From CAVQND01 sp049518415 (GTDB taxonomy: Bacteria > Verrucomicrobiota > Verrucomicrobiia > Limisphaerales > UBA8199): a stretch of 64,000 bases of DNA. A program made the position numbers and the translations under genes. Each line of letters starts with the position of its first letter. The stretch's first letter is position 1. Shown in pieces: positions 9,004-17,101 of the stretch. The stretch covers positions 1 to 64,000 of the forward strand of contig JBEKRX010000064.1 of assembly GCA_049518415.1 (NCBI GenBank). The letters are read 5' to 3'. The notes beneath the pieces are model-generated. The model worked only from the letters and a program-made list of their open reading frames with translations. It searched no databases and was not told where the DNA came from.

Positions 9004-9773
9004 GCCCAGCCCCGCAGCCCATCCGAAACCTGGCCGCCCGACTTGGCTGCCTGTTCGTCCTGCTGCTGGCGCTGGACCCGGTGCCCGCCCCCGCCGAGCC
9101 TTCCCCGGCGGCCTTCCAGGCCGCCAACAAACTCTACGAAGAAGGCAATTACGCCGCCGCCGCCGCGGCTTATGAGAACCTGATTCAAGACGACCGGGCC
9201 TCCGCCGCGCTCTACTTCAACCTGGGCAACGCCTTCTTCAAATCCAGCCAAATCGGCCGCGCCATCGCCGCCTACCGTCAGGCCGAGCGGCTCACCCCCC
9301 GCGACCCGGACGTGCGCGCCAACCTCCAGTTCGCCCGCAACCAGGTCCAGGGACCGACCCTCCCGGTCGGCCGCGGGCAACGCTGGCTGGCCAGGCTGAG
9401 CCTGGACGAGTGGACGCTGCTGGCGGCCGCCGCCGCCTGGCTCCTGTTCCTGCTCTTGGCGCTCCGCCAATGGCGCCCCGCCCTCAAGGCCAGTCTGCGC
9501 TCGGCTGTGCTGGCGGTCGGGGTGGCCGCGGTATCGCTCGGCGCCTGCCTCGCCGCGGCGCTCTACCAGGCCCGCTCGGTTCACCTCGTGATTGTCGTCA
9601 AGCCCGAAGCGGTGGTTCGCTGGGGATGGCTCGAAGGCTCCAAGGAGGCCTTCACCGTCCATGACGGCGCCGAGTTGAAGGTGCTGGATCAGAATGGCCA
9701 ATGGCTCCAGGTCAGCGCCGGCCCGCTCCGGCTCGGCTGGCTCCCCCGCGACCAAGTCGTGCCGGCCCACTAA
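9000..9773 (+). CDS. batE: BatE-like TPR protein with membrane helices and SH3-type tail
   Basis: The 257-residue product starts with GTG overlapping the batD stop. It has a signal/anchor at about 14-30, then tetratricopeptide units (AANKLYEEGNYAAAAAAYENL and ASAALYFNLGNAFFKSSQIG, about 39-100), two hydrophobic helices (TLLAAAAAWLLFLLLAL, about 139-155, and AVLAVGVAAVSLGACLAAALY, about 168-188), and a C-terminal bacterial SH3-like segment ending QWLQVSAGPLRLGWLPRDQV. This is the usual BatE order. Periplasmic TPRs probably mediate contacts with BatD and other Bat proteins. Its stop codon is followed within 3 bases by repeat copy 3. Confidence 0.88.
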   Translation: MSPAPQPIRNLAARLGCLFVLLLALDPVPAPAEPSPAAFQAANKLYEEGNYAAAAAAYENLIQDDRASAALYFNLGNAFFKSSQIGRAIAAYRQAERLTPRDPDVRANLQFARNQVQGPTLPVGRGQRWLARLSLDEWTLLAAAAAWLLFLLLALRQWRPALKASLRSAVLAVGVAAVSLGACLAAALYQARSVHLVIVVKPEAVVRWGWLEGSKEAFTVHDGAELKVLDQNGQWLQVSAGPLRLGWLPRDQVVPAH

Positions 9774-9841
9774 AGTTCTTGACCGGCAAAACTCGTCGTA
9801 ATCAGGTCAAGTTTCGCTCCGACTGCAAAAGTGCGCTGAGC
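9774..9841 (+). repeat. Truncated copy 3 of the ~215-bp dispersed repeat
   Basis: AGTTCTTGACCGGCAAAACTC, TAATCAGGTCAAGTTTCGCTC and TGCAAAAGTGCGCTGAGC match the first ~70 bases of copies 1, 2 and 4. The rest of the repeat is missing. It is in direct orientation with copy 2, so the two bracket batD-batE. Confidence 0.8.
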
Positions 9842-9858
9842 AGTTGTGGCTGGAAACC

Positions 9859-10746
9859 TCACGGCTCCCAGCGCACCCCTTCCAGGCGAGGCTCGAGCGC
9901 GAGTTCGGCGTGGCCATCCGCAAAAACCAAGCCGATGGCCCTGCCATGCCGCGACTTTTTGAGCAGCAGTTCAGGTCCGCCGCTTACATTCCATCCCCCG
10001 TCCGACTCAAAGAGCAATACCGTCTGGGCACGATCCGCTACTTTGCTCAGTTCGATGCCTGACAGCCGCGCGTTCAGCGCATAATGACAGCGACCGTTCT
10101 GATCACCACCTGGGCACAGGAAGACGAAGGCCTGCCCGCTGCCGACGTACTTCTGAACGGTATCACACCAATTCTTGCCGGACGGGAGCTGATTGTTGTT
10201 GTCGTCCGCATACATGATGGCCCCCAAGGCCAGTTGTTTCATGTTGTTCATGCACATGATTCCTTGAGCGTTCGTTTTGGCGCTGCCCAGCGCCGGGAGG
10301 AGCAGCAGCGCAGCGAACACCGGCGCCAGCAACAGCATCACCCCGCAGGTAATGCTTCCAGCCAAAGCCAGACCCCATCCGCCCAACGCGCCGTTGCTGC
10401 CCCGGATTTTGACCAGCGAGACAATACCCAGGGGCAAACCAACGAGCGCCGTAACACCAAAGGTCAATAATCCCAGAATGCCCAGCACGAGCGACGCGAT
10501 GGCCATGCCGCTCGTCCTAGACGCCCTCGCCGGCGCACGGGGCGGCATCGGCGGGGCAATCACGCCCCCCTTCAACAACTCTGCAAACTCCGGCAATTCC
10601 GCCAGTGGCCTCCATTCCACGCTCCCTTCTGCCTGAGCTTTGGTTTGTGCATTGAGGCGCCCCGCGCTGAGCCATTGGCGAATTTGCTCTATGCTGGCCG
10701 GGCCGTATTCCTTGGCATCGGTTCCGATGATCTTATACATGCGCAT
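9859..10746 (-). CDS. GYF_2/DUF4339 - DUF4190 - pseudopilin-like fusion protein
   Basis: The 295-residue protein combines three parts. Residues 1-60 (MYKIIGTDAKEYGPASIEQIRQWL...WRPLAELPEF) match the GYF_2/DUF4339 domain, thought to bind peptides. Residues ~75-155 hold hydrophobic stretches of the DUF4190 type (GMAIASLVLGILGLLTFGVTALVGLPLGIVSLV; ALAGSITCGVMLLLAPVFAALL). The C-terminal part (PALGSAKTNAQGIMCMNNMKQLALGAIMYADDN ... IGLVFADGHAELA) reproduces the tail of DUF1559/type II secretion pseudopilins, without their N-terminal FTLIELL helix. The fusion suggests a membrane protein displaying a pilin-like domain. It is divergent from the next gene. Confidence 0.78.
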   Translation of the reverse strand: MRMYKIIGTDAKEYGPASIEQIRQWLSAGRLNAQTKAQAEGSVEWRPLAELPEFAELLKGGVIAPPMPPRAPARASRTSGMAIASLVLGILGLLTFGVTALVGLPLGIVSLVKIRGSNGALGGWGLALAGSITCGVMLLLAPVFAALLLLPALGSAKTNAQGIMCMNNMKQLALGAIMYADDNNNQLPSGKNWCDTVQKYVGSGQAFVFLCPGGDQNGRCHYALNARLSGIELSKVADRAQTVLLFESDGGWNVSGGPELLLKKSRHGRAIGLVFADGHAELALEPRLEGVRWEP

Positions 10747-10999
10747 GTCGTTTCGGCATCGCTGCCAGGCGCCGTTGCGCCCGGCTTGAACTGCCGTCGT
10801 GCGGTCGGTTTGGTTTCGGTTGCCGGCTTCTTACACCGGCGCCGGCGGCCTGTCAATGGCTTTGGCGGATGAGGGCCTCTCGGGGGCGCCTCTCGCCAGT
10901 GCCAGGCGGCGGCTCCGTGCGCGGCCTGCAACCCTCCGGCTCAGCGCAGGATAGAATTGAGTTGACCGGCGGCAGTGGGGCTCGCAGAGTGACGCCACT

Positions 11000-12004
11000 A
11001 TGCTGCGTGCTATCTTCATCGGGATGGCCTGCCTTTCCCTGGGCTGCCTGTCCACTGCCCAATCCGCCGAAACCGCCGCCACTCCGCCCCCAGGCCAGGG
11101 TGTCCAGATCACCCAATTGGCCGACCGTCTCCGCGTCGAGATCAACGGCCAACTCTTCACCGAATACTACTTCCAGGGGGGCGTCCCGCGGCCGTTCTGC
11201 TACCCGCTCATGGGCCCGGGCGGCGCGCCCATGACCCGGAATTGGCCCATGAAAACCACTCCGAACGAGGACCACGGTCACCCGCATCACCGCTCCCTCT
11301 GGTTCGCCCACGGCTCGGTCAACGGACACGATTTTTGGTCCGAGGAGAAACAATTCGGCAAGACCGTCCATGACGGCTTCATCGAAATCAAGTCCGGCCT
11401 GGATTCCGGCGTCATTAGCTCCCGCAATGATTGGGTCGCCGCCGACGGCTCGGTTATCTGCCGCGACCAGCGCACCTTGCGCTTCTACAATCCTGGCCTT
11501 CGCCACGAACGGATATTGGATTTTGCTATCACCCTCTTTGCCTCCAACGGCCCTTTGACCCTGGGCGATACCAAAGAAGGAACCATGGCCGTGCGCCTGG
11601 CCGAAACCATGCCGCTCAGGGGGCCGGCCGGCAGCGGCCATATCGTCAACAGCGCCGGGGCCCGCGATGACGCCACCTGGGGCAAGCGCGCCGATTGGTG
11701 CGACTATTACGGGCCGGTCGAGGGCAGGACGGTCGGCCTTGCCATCTTCGATCATCCGGAAAACCCCAGGCACCCCACCTGGTGGCACGTGCGCGATTAC
11801 GGGCTCTTCGCCGCCAACCCCTTTGGCCGGCATGATTTCGAAAAACTGCCCAATAAAACCGCCGGCGACCTCACCGTTCCCGCCGGCCAAAGCGTGACCT
11901 TCCGCTATCGCTTTTATTTGCATGAAGGCAATGAGCAGCAGGCCAATGTGGCTGAAAAATACCGCGAGTACGTAAAGTCGACCCCGCCAAAGCCTGGCCT
12001 GTAA
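11000..12004 (+). CDS. DUF6807 (PmoA-like) family secreted protein
   Basis: The 334-residue product has an N-terminal signal sequence (MLRAIFIGMACLSLGCLSTAQSAE; a lipoprotein-type Cys is possible but the box is poor). The DUF6807 hallmark is HPHHRSLWFAHGSVNGHDFW (about residues 94-113), followed by beta-rich segments and EGRTVGLAIFDHPENPRHPTWWHVRDYGLFAANPFG near the C-terminus. The family is often labelled methane-oxygenase PmoA by historical error; members lie in polysaccharide-utilisation loci of Planctomycetes and Verrucomicrobia and probably act on carbohydrates (inference). The exported oxidoreductase gene follows after a MITE-like element. Confidence 0.88.
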   Translation: MLRAIFIGMACLSLGCLSTAQSAETAATPPPGQGVQITQLADRLRVEINGQLFTEYYFQGGVPRPFCYPLMGPGGAPMTRNWPMKTTPNEDHGHPHHRSLWFAHGSVNGHDFWSEEKQFGKTVHDGFIEIKSGLDSGVISSRNDWVAADGSVICRDQRTLRFYNPGLRHERILDFAITLFASNGPLTLGDTKEGTMAVRLAETMPLRGPAGSGHIVNSAGARDDATWGKRADWCDYYGPVEGRTVGLAIFDHPENPRHPTWWHVRDYGLFAANPFGRHDFEKLPNKTAGDLTVPAGQSVTFRYRFYLHEGNEQQANVAEKYREYVKSTPPKPGL

Positions 12005-12019
12005 ATGGTAAATTCAATC

Positions 12020-12226
12020 CGCTTAGCGCCCGTGCAAAAACAACTTCGGTGCTTTGGGCGTAATTCTAACAAACTGCCTTCGCCTGGCGTCCAGAGCGTG
12101 GAGTCCCGATTTGGAATCGGGATAGAGCGTGAGGGCATCGGAGCACTTGCCACGCTCCACGCTCTCACGCTTCACGCTCCACCCAAGCAGCCAGATCTCG
12201 GAATTTATTTTTGCACGGGCCCTTAT
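12020..12226. mobile_element. MITE-like element, copy 1
   Basis: Terminal inverted repeats: left GCCCGTGCAAAAACAACTTC from 12028, right (read in reverse) GCCCGTGCAAAAATAAATTC ending at 12220. A TA dinucleotide flanks each end (12025-12026 region and 12223-12225 region). The ~190-bp interior has no frame for a transposase. The second copy is at 62690-62892 with related ends and a different interior. The ends fit a Tc1/mariner- or IS630-type non-autonomous element (inference). Confidence 0.7.
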
Positions 12227-12306
12227 GACACCGGGTGAGTTGCCGCCCCCAAGGGCTGTAACCAAACCTCTGTGCCTGAACGTCCAATATTCCACCAGAC
12301 CGACCT

Positions 12307-13785
12307 ATGAACCACCTCGACCGCCGCAGCTTCCTTAAATCCACTCTCCTCACGACCGCCTCGCTCAGCTTCTGGCCGGCAACGGGCGGCCGCGCCGCCG
12401 CCGCCAGGCGGCCCTCGGTTCAAACCCGCCTGCCCGGCGCAAACCAGGACCTCCGCTTCGCCGTCGTCGGCTTCAACGGCCGCGGCGCGGACCACATCAG
12501 CGGCCTGCGCCAGGTCAAAGGCACCCGGCTCGTCGCCCTGTGTGACGTGGACCGCGACGTTTTGGCCAGGGAAATCAAGAAATGCCAGGACCGCGGCGAG
12601 CAGGTCCAAGGCTATACCGATATTCGCAAGTTGCTGGAGCATCCGGACCTCGACTTCATCAGCATCGCCACGCCCAACCACTGGCACGCGCTGGCCTCCA
12701 TCTGGGCCATCCAGGCCGGCAAGGACGTTTACGTCGAGAAGCCGGTCTCCCATAACGTCTGGGAGGGCCGGCAGCTCGTCGCCGCGGCGCGCCAATACCA
12801 TCGCATTGTCCAGGCCGGCACCCAGTCCCGTTCCTGCACCGGCATCGCCCAGGCCATCCAGTGGCTCCGCGAAGGGAACCTGGGCAAAATCCGCTGGGGG
12901 CGCGGCCTCTGCTACAAGCGCCGGCCCAGCATCGGCAAGGTCAACGGCCCGCAGCCGACCCCTCCCTCCGTGGACTATGACCTCTGGTGCGGACCCGCCC
13001 CCAACGGCCCGCTCCTGCGCAAGCACCTGCACTATGACTGGCACTGGGTCTGGCCGACCGGCAACGGCGACCTCGGCAACCAGGGCATCCACGAGATGGA
13101 CATGGCCCGCTGGATTCTCGGCGAAACCACCCTTTCCCCGCGTGTCCTGAGCCTCGGCGGCCGCCTCGGCTACGAGGATGACGGCGCCACGCCCAACACC
13201 CAGATCGTCCTGCACGACTACCCGGCGGCCCCGCTCTTCTTCGAAGTGCGCGGACTGCCCGCCAGCGACGCCTCCCAGAAGATGGACCAGTACCGGGGCG
13301 CCAGCGTCGGCGTCGTCGTCGAGTGCGAAGGCGGCTCCCTGGTCATTCCCGACGGCAGCAGCGCCAGAATCCTCGACCAGGACGGCAAGGAAATCAAACG
13401 CTTCACAGGCACCTCGAACCACTATGCCAATTTCATCGAAGCCGTGCGCAGCCGCAAGCCCGCCGACCTCAAGGCCGACATCCTCCAAGGCCACCTTTCC
13501 AGCGCCCTCTGCCACACCGGCAACATCTCCTATCGCCTCGGCGCCACCCATTCCCCCGAACAAATCCGCGAAGCCGTCAAAGCCGACGCCGGCCTGGCCG
13601 AGGCCCTGGGCCGCATGGAGGAACACCTCGCCGCCAACCATGTGGACCTGCACCAGACCCCAGCCACGTTGGGCGTGCTCCTAAGGATGGACCCCAAAAA
13701 GGAACGCTTCATCGGGAACGACCAGGCCAACCACTTGCTCACCCAAGACTACCGCCAGCCCTTTGTCGTGCCCCGAAGGGTCTGA
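12307..13785 (+). CDS. Tat-exported Gfo/Idh/MocA family oxidoreductase
   Basis: The 492-residue protein starts with a twin-arginine signal (DRRSFLKSTLLTTASLSFWP, residues 5-24). The NAD(P)-binding Rossmann fold begins LRFAVVGFNGRGADHI (about 47-62), and the Gfo/Idh/MocA signature EKPVSHNVWEGRQL (about 147-160) carries the conserved EKP Lys. The C-terminal sheet domain includes GDLGNQGIHEMDMARWIL. Such enzymes oxidise or epimerise sugars and derivatives with bound NAD; Tat export of folded, cofactor-loaded protein is common for Verrucomicrobia and Planctomycetes members. Its neighbour upstream (DUF6807) suggests extracytoplasmic carbohydrate processing. Substrate unknown. Confidence 0.9.
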   Translation: MNHLDRRSFLKSTLLTTASLSFWPATGGRAAAARRPSVQTRLPGANQDLRFAVVGFNGRGADHISGLRQVKGTRLVALCDVDRDVLAREIKKCQDRGEQVQGYTDIRKLLEHPDLDFISIATPNHWHALASIWAIQAGKDVYVEKPVSHNVWEGRQLVAAARQYHRIVQAGTQSRSCTGIAQAIQWLREGNLGKIRWGRGLCYKRRPSIGKVNGPQPTPPSVDYDLWCGPAPNGPLLRKHLHYDWHWVWPTGNGDLGNQGIHEMDMARWILGETTLSPRVLSLGGRLGYEDDGATPNTQIVLHDYPAAPLFFEVRGLPASDASQKMDQYRGASVGVVVECEGGSLVIPDGSSARILDQDGKEIKRFTGTSNHYANFIEAVRSRKPADLKADILQGHLSSALCHTGNISYRLGATHSPEQIREAVKADAGLAEALGRMEEHLAANHVDLHQTPATLGVLLRMDPKKERFIGNDQANHLLTQDYRQPFVVPRRV

Positions 13786-14191
13786 GCAGGGCTCCCCTGC
13801 CCGCGTCTTCCCGCCCTTATTTGTTCTGCCGCCGACCATCACGCGGGCCAGTCTTGAGTTGACTTGGGCGCTGCCGATTGCTACTCTGCTAAGCCGAGGG
13901 CGTTTTGCGTGATGCGCAGCGGCGCAGCATCCGGATTTTGCCCGTAACTATGGCCAAGAGGCTATGACCAATAGGGTACATAAGCCCATCCCGGGACGAG
14001 CCCCTGGACTCACACCGAAACCAAGGACTGTACTATCCAGCCATGTCGGGCGCGCGCGCGAGTCAGTGCCGGCAGGGACGCGTGAAATAGGATCCCGACC
14101 CCTCGGGACCGCGCCCCACTTCCGCGGACAAAACCCAGGGACCCGCTGTAACGCGTCCCCGGCAGAACAGTTATCAAGGATTGACCACACC

Positions 14192-14749
14192 ATGAACCTA
14201 ATGACTGAATCCAGAGCGTTTTTGGGACGCGAAAAGAAGCACTGCGAAAGGGCTGGCCGGAGGCGGCAGATACTCCGGCTGGGCGTCACGTTGGCCCTGA
14301 CCCTGGCCACCGTTGCGTCCGCCCAAACCTATAGGGTCCTCAAGAGTTTCACCGGCAGCGATGGCAGGTGGCCGAAGGCGGGCCTGGTCCTGGCGGGCAG
14401 CACGCTCTATGGGACGACGGCAGAAGGCGGCAGTTCGGATTACGGGGTGGTCTTCAAGGTCAACACGGACGGGTCGGGCTACGCAGTGCTCAAGAGCTTC
14501 ACCGGCAGCGATGGCAGCGATCCGGAGGCGGGCCTGGTCTTGGCGGGCAGCACGCTCTATGGGACGACGTCTTGGGGCGGGCCTTGGCTCCGTGGCGTGA
14601 TCTTCAAGGTGAACACGGACGGTTCGGGCTACGCGGTGCTCAAGACCTTCGGGATCTATGATGGGGGGAATCCGGCGGCGGGCGTAGTCCTGGCGCCCGG
14701 CACGCTCCGCCCGCAGCCGCGCGGGTCCGCCGGAACCACAAACCCCTGA
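14192..14749 (+). pseudogene. Truncated GloVer tandem-repeat protein
   Basis: From ATG 14192 the 185-residue product has the same signal-sequence block as the full-length gene at 17102 (ILRLGVTLALTLATVASAQTY), then two complete GloVer units (SFTGSDG...AGLVLAGSTLYGTT...GVVFKVNTDGSGYAVLK) and a broken third one that departs from the family at VLAPGTLRPQPRG and stops. The seven-repeat array and the C-terminal Ig-like module present in the 17-kb gene are missing. Part of repeat 1 is identical at DNA level to the 17-kb gene. Most likely a truncated duplicate; an expressed short version cannot be excluded. A longer frame starts at 13964 but its first 76 codons do not resemble protein. Confidence 0.65.
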
Positions 14750-15254
14750 GCGCCGCAAGTGCCTGTCCCGCAACAGCCTTACGCAGAAATGAACAAGGCT
14801 TGACAAACCGCGTGGTTTGTTGTCTAATCCTGATGCGATCGAGTTGTTAGAGCAGGCCCCAGTTTTGGGCGTGCTTTTCTTCGCGGGCCAACTCCCTTGC
14901 TGCTCGGATGAACCTGGCGTGGTCATTTTCGGCGGCACAGGACAACGAGGTCCGCGAGCTTTACCGGGCTTCGATTGTCCAACGGAGGTCCACAGGCTGC
15001 TCCCGCCTCATCCGGCCGTCTCCGTCGGTTGACCCTCAACTCAGCACGGTATGAAAACACCACTTTTGAATCAGCAGCTCGGATTCTGCCTTTTTCCCGT
15101 TCGCCGACGGAAGCGGAGGCGCGCGGCCGGAGCCAACTCCGGTTCAACCGTCAATGCTACGGTCATTAGTGCGGCTGTGCGGCCGCCAGTTGGCGAAGTC
15201 ATTGCCAAGCCGCGGCGGCGGCGCGGCGGACGAATCTCAAGAAACAACTCGGTT
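14750..15254. other. Intergenic region, no supported gene
   Basis: Between the truncated GloVer gene and the beta-helix gene. The frame of the downstream gene is open back to 15051 but that upstream stretch is Arg-rich and precedes a good signal peptide at 15255, so it is not counted as coding. Confidence 0.4.
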
Positions 15255-17066
15255 ATGAATACATTAGCGCCCTTACCTGTACTGCCTCAACGGTTGCACG
15301 CGGCGAAAACGCCCGCCTGGCTCGCCAGGCAAACTGCCCTCGCGGCGGGCCTCTTGTTCCTGCCTCTGGCCGCTTCGGCCGCGGGCGTGGTGATGGATTG
15401 CACGGAGGCGGCCTTGCGGGCCGCCGCGGCAGGCGGTGGCGCGGTCACCTTCGCCTGCGACGGGACCATCACCCTGACCAACCAGATCGTCATCACCAAC
15501 GATACGGTGCTCGATGGCACGGGACACGAAATCACCATTGGCTGCACCAATCCCACCCCCAATCTCCCTGGGACCGGCAACCGTGCCTTTTATGTCATCT
15601 CGAATGTCGCCTTCACCGCCATCAATCTCAGCATCTCCAACGGCTGCCCACAAGCAGCGGACCTGAACGATACGTTCGCTCTAGGGGGCGCGATCCTCAA
15701 TGACGGCATCCTGAACCTGCGCGGAGTCTCTTTCCTGAACAATTCCGCCTTCCACGGTGGCGGAGCCATCGCCAATCGCAACGCCGGCACCGTCAACGCC
15801 TCCAGTTGCACGTTTGCGGGCAACTTTGCCGGCGCGGTGCCCCCCGCCCGCCGGCCGGCCTACGGCGGGGCGATTCTCAACCAAGGCGGCCAAGTGAGCC
15901 TCCAGGCCTGCGTATTCCGGGGCAACAGCGCCCAGGCCGGATACGACCAGTATGGCGACGGCCCGTCCGACGCCTATGGCGGCGCCATCCACAACCAGGG
16001 CAGCTTGAACGTCAGCGCCTGCACGTTTCAGGGGAATTCGGTACAGGGCAGCGGGGGCTTTTCCATGTTCCAGGGGCCGGGAGCCCCTGGTGGTCCAGGC
16101 GGCTCAGGCTATGGCGGCGCTATTTCCAGCCTGGGCAGCCTCCGCATCTCGAGCAGTACCATTGTCAGCAACACCGCCAGCGGCGGCGGCGGTGGCCGTG
16201 GCAACAGTGGCGAATGGGATAGCCTCAACTATCAAGTCATCCCCAGCGGGAGCGGCGGCAACGGCGGTAACGGCATTGGCGGCGGGCTGTACGCCGGCGG
16301 CACGGCCAGCGCCGTCAATTGCACCTTTTGCGGGAACACCGGCTGGGGCGGTTATGGCGGAACGGGAGGGGCTGCATGGACCGGCGGCTTCTATTATGAG
16401 GGCCGGTACTATGAAGTGAGCGGCCCTGCCGGGGCCGACGGCATCGCCGGATATGGGGTCGGCTCCGGCTGCGGCGGGGTTAACCTGACCAATTGCACGC
16501 TCGCATTCAACATGGCTGCCCTCGGCACGAACTGGTCGCCGCAGTGGGTCGAGGAAACCTTGTCGGGTTTTGGGTCCGCCATGGTTAACAGCCTGGTGGC
16601 CACCACCGCTTCCGGCGGCAATACTTCAGGCCCGGTCGTCGTCGCCGGCAGCAACCTCGGCTCGGATGTTGCCAGCCTCAAGCTCGGTCCCTTAGCCGAA
16701 AACGGCGGACCTACCCTGACCATGGCCCTGCTGCCAGGCAGCCCGGCCATCGATGCCGCCGACCCCTCCGTCGCCCCAGCGACCGATCAACGCGGCTTTT
16801 TGCGCCCGTTCGGCTCCGCCGCCGACATCGGCGCCTACGAATTCGGCTCCCTCGGGGGCCTCCTAGCCGCCCTGTCGCCGGGAGGCGGGCTGGACGTTTC
16901 CGTGAACGGCCGGCCCGGCCAGGTCTGCTGGTTGCTCACGAGCCCGGACCTCGTGAACTGGACGGCCATCGTTACAAACTCCCTTGGCCCCAGCGGCTTC
17001 CTTCTCTTCCATGACCCAGCCGTGGCCGGCCAAACCCAGCGCTTTTACCGCGTCCTAATGCCTTGA
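15255..17066 (+). CDS. Choice-of-anchor Q domain beta-helix secreted protein
   Basis: I start at ATG 15255, which places a signal peptide (TPAWLARQTALAAGLLFLPLAASA) at the N-terminus of a 603-residue protein. Residues ~40-440 are a right-handed parallel beta-helix rich in Gly/Asn/Ser with repeated units such as GGAILNDGILNLRGVSFLNNSAFHGGGAI, GGAILNQGGQVSLQACVFRGNSA and GGGLYAGGTASAVNCTFCGNT. The choice-of-anchor-Q signature follows: LGPLAENGGPTLTMALLPGSPAIDAA ... TDQRGFLRPFGSAADIGAYEFG (about 475-535). The C-terminus (SPDLVNWTAIV...QRFYRVLMP) is a verrucomicrobial-type tail. The protein is probably surface-attached or secreted, possibly polysaccharide-binding (inference). It sits between two GloVer genes. 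Confidence 0.85.
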   Translation: MNTLAPLPVLPQRLHAAKTPAWLARQTALAAGLLFLPLAASAAGVVMDCTEAALRAAAAGGGAVTFACDGTITLTNQIVITNDTVLDGTGHEITIGCTNPTPNLPGTGNRAFYVISNVAFTAINLSISNGCPQAADLNDTFALGGAILNDGILNLRGVSFLNNSAFHGGGAIANRNAGTVNASSCTFAGNFAGAVPPARRPAYGGAILNQGGQVSLQACVFRGNSAQAGYDQYGDGPSDAYGGAIHNQGSLNVSACTFQGNSVQGSGGFSMFQGPGAPGGPGGSGYGGAISSLGSLRISSSTIVSNTASGGGGGRGNSGEWDSLNYQVIPSGSGGNGGNGIGGGLYAGGTASAVNCTFCGNTGWGGYGGTGGAAWTGGFYYEGRYYEVSGPAGADGIAGYGVGSGCGGVNLTNCTLAFNMAALGTNWSPQWVEETLSGFGSAMVNSLVATTASGGNTSGPVVVAGSNLGSDVASLKLGPLAENGGPTLTMALLPGSPAIDAADPSVAPATDQRGFLRPFGSAADIGAYEFGSLGGLLAALSPGGGLDVSVNGRPGQVCWLLTSPDLVNWTAIVTNSLGPSGFLLFHDPAVAGQTQRFYRVLMP

Positions 17067-17101
17067 GCGAGGCCCCACTACCACCTGGCATTTATCGGCT
17101 T

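Noticed and set aside
12223..13653. Minus-strand 476-codon frame opposite the Tat-exported oxidoreductase
   Set aside because: Gly/Ala/Val/Asp-rich antisense frame; the plus strand has Tat and NAD-binding motifs.
13964..14191. Extended N-terminus of the truncated GloVer gene
   Set aside because: The 76 upstream codons are Arg/Pro/Ser-rich and precede a proper ATG with a signal peptide.
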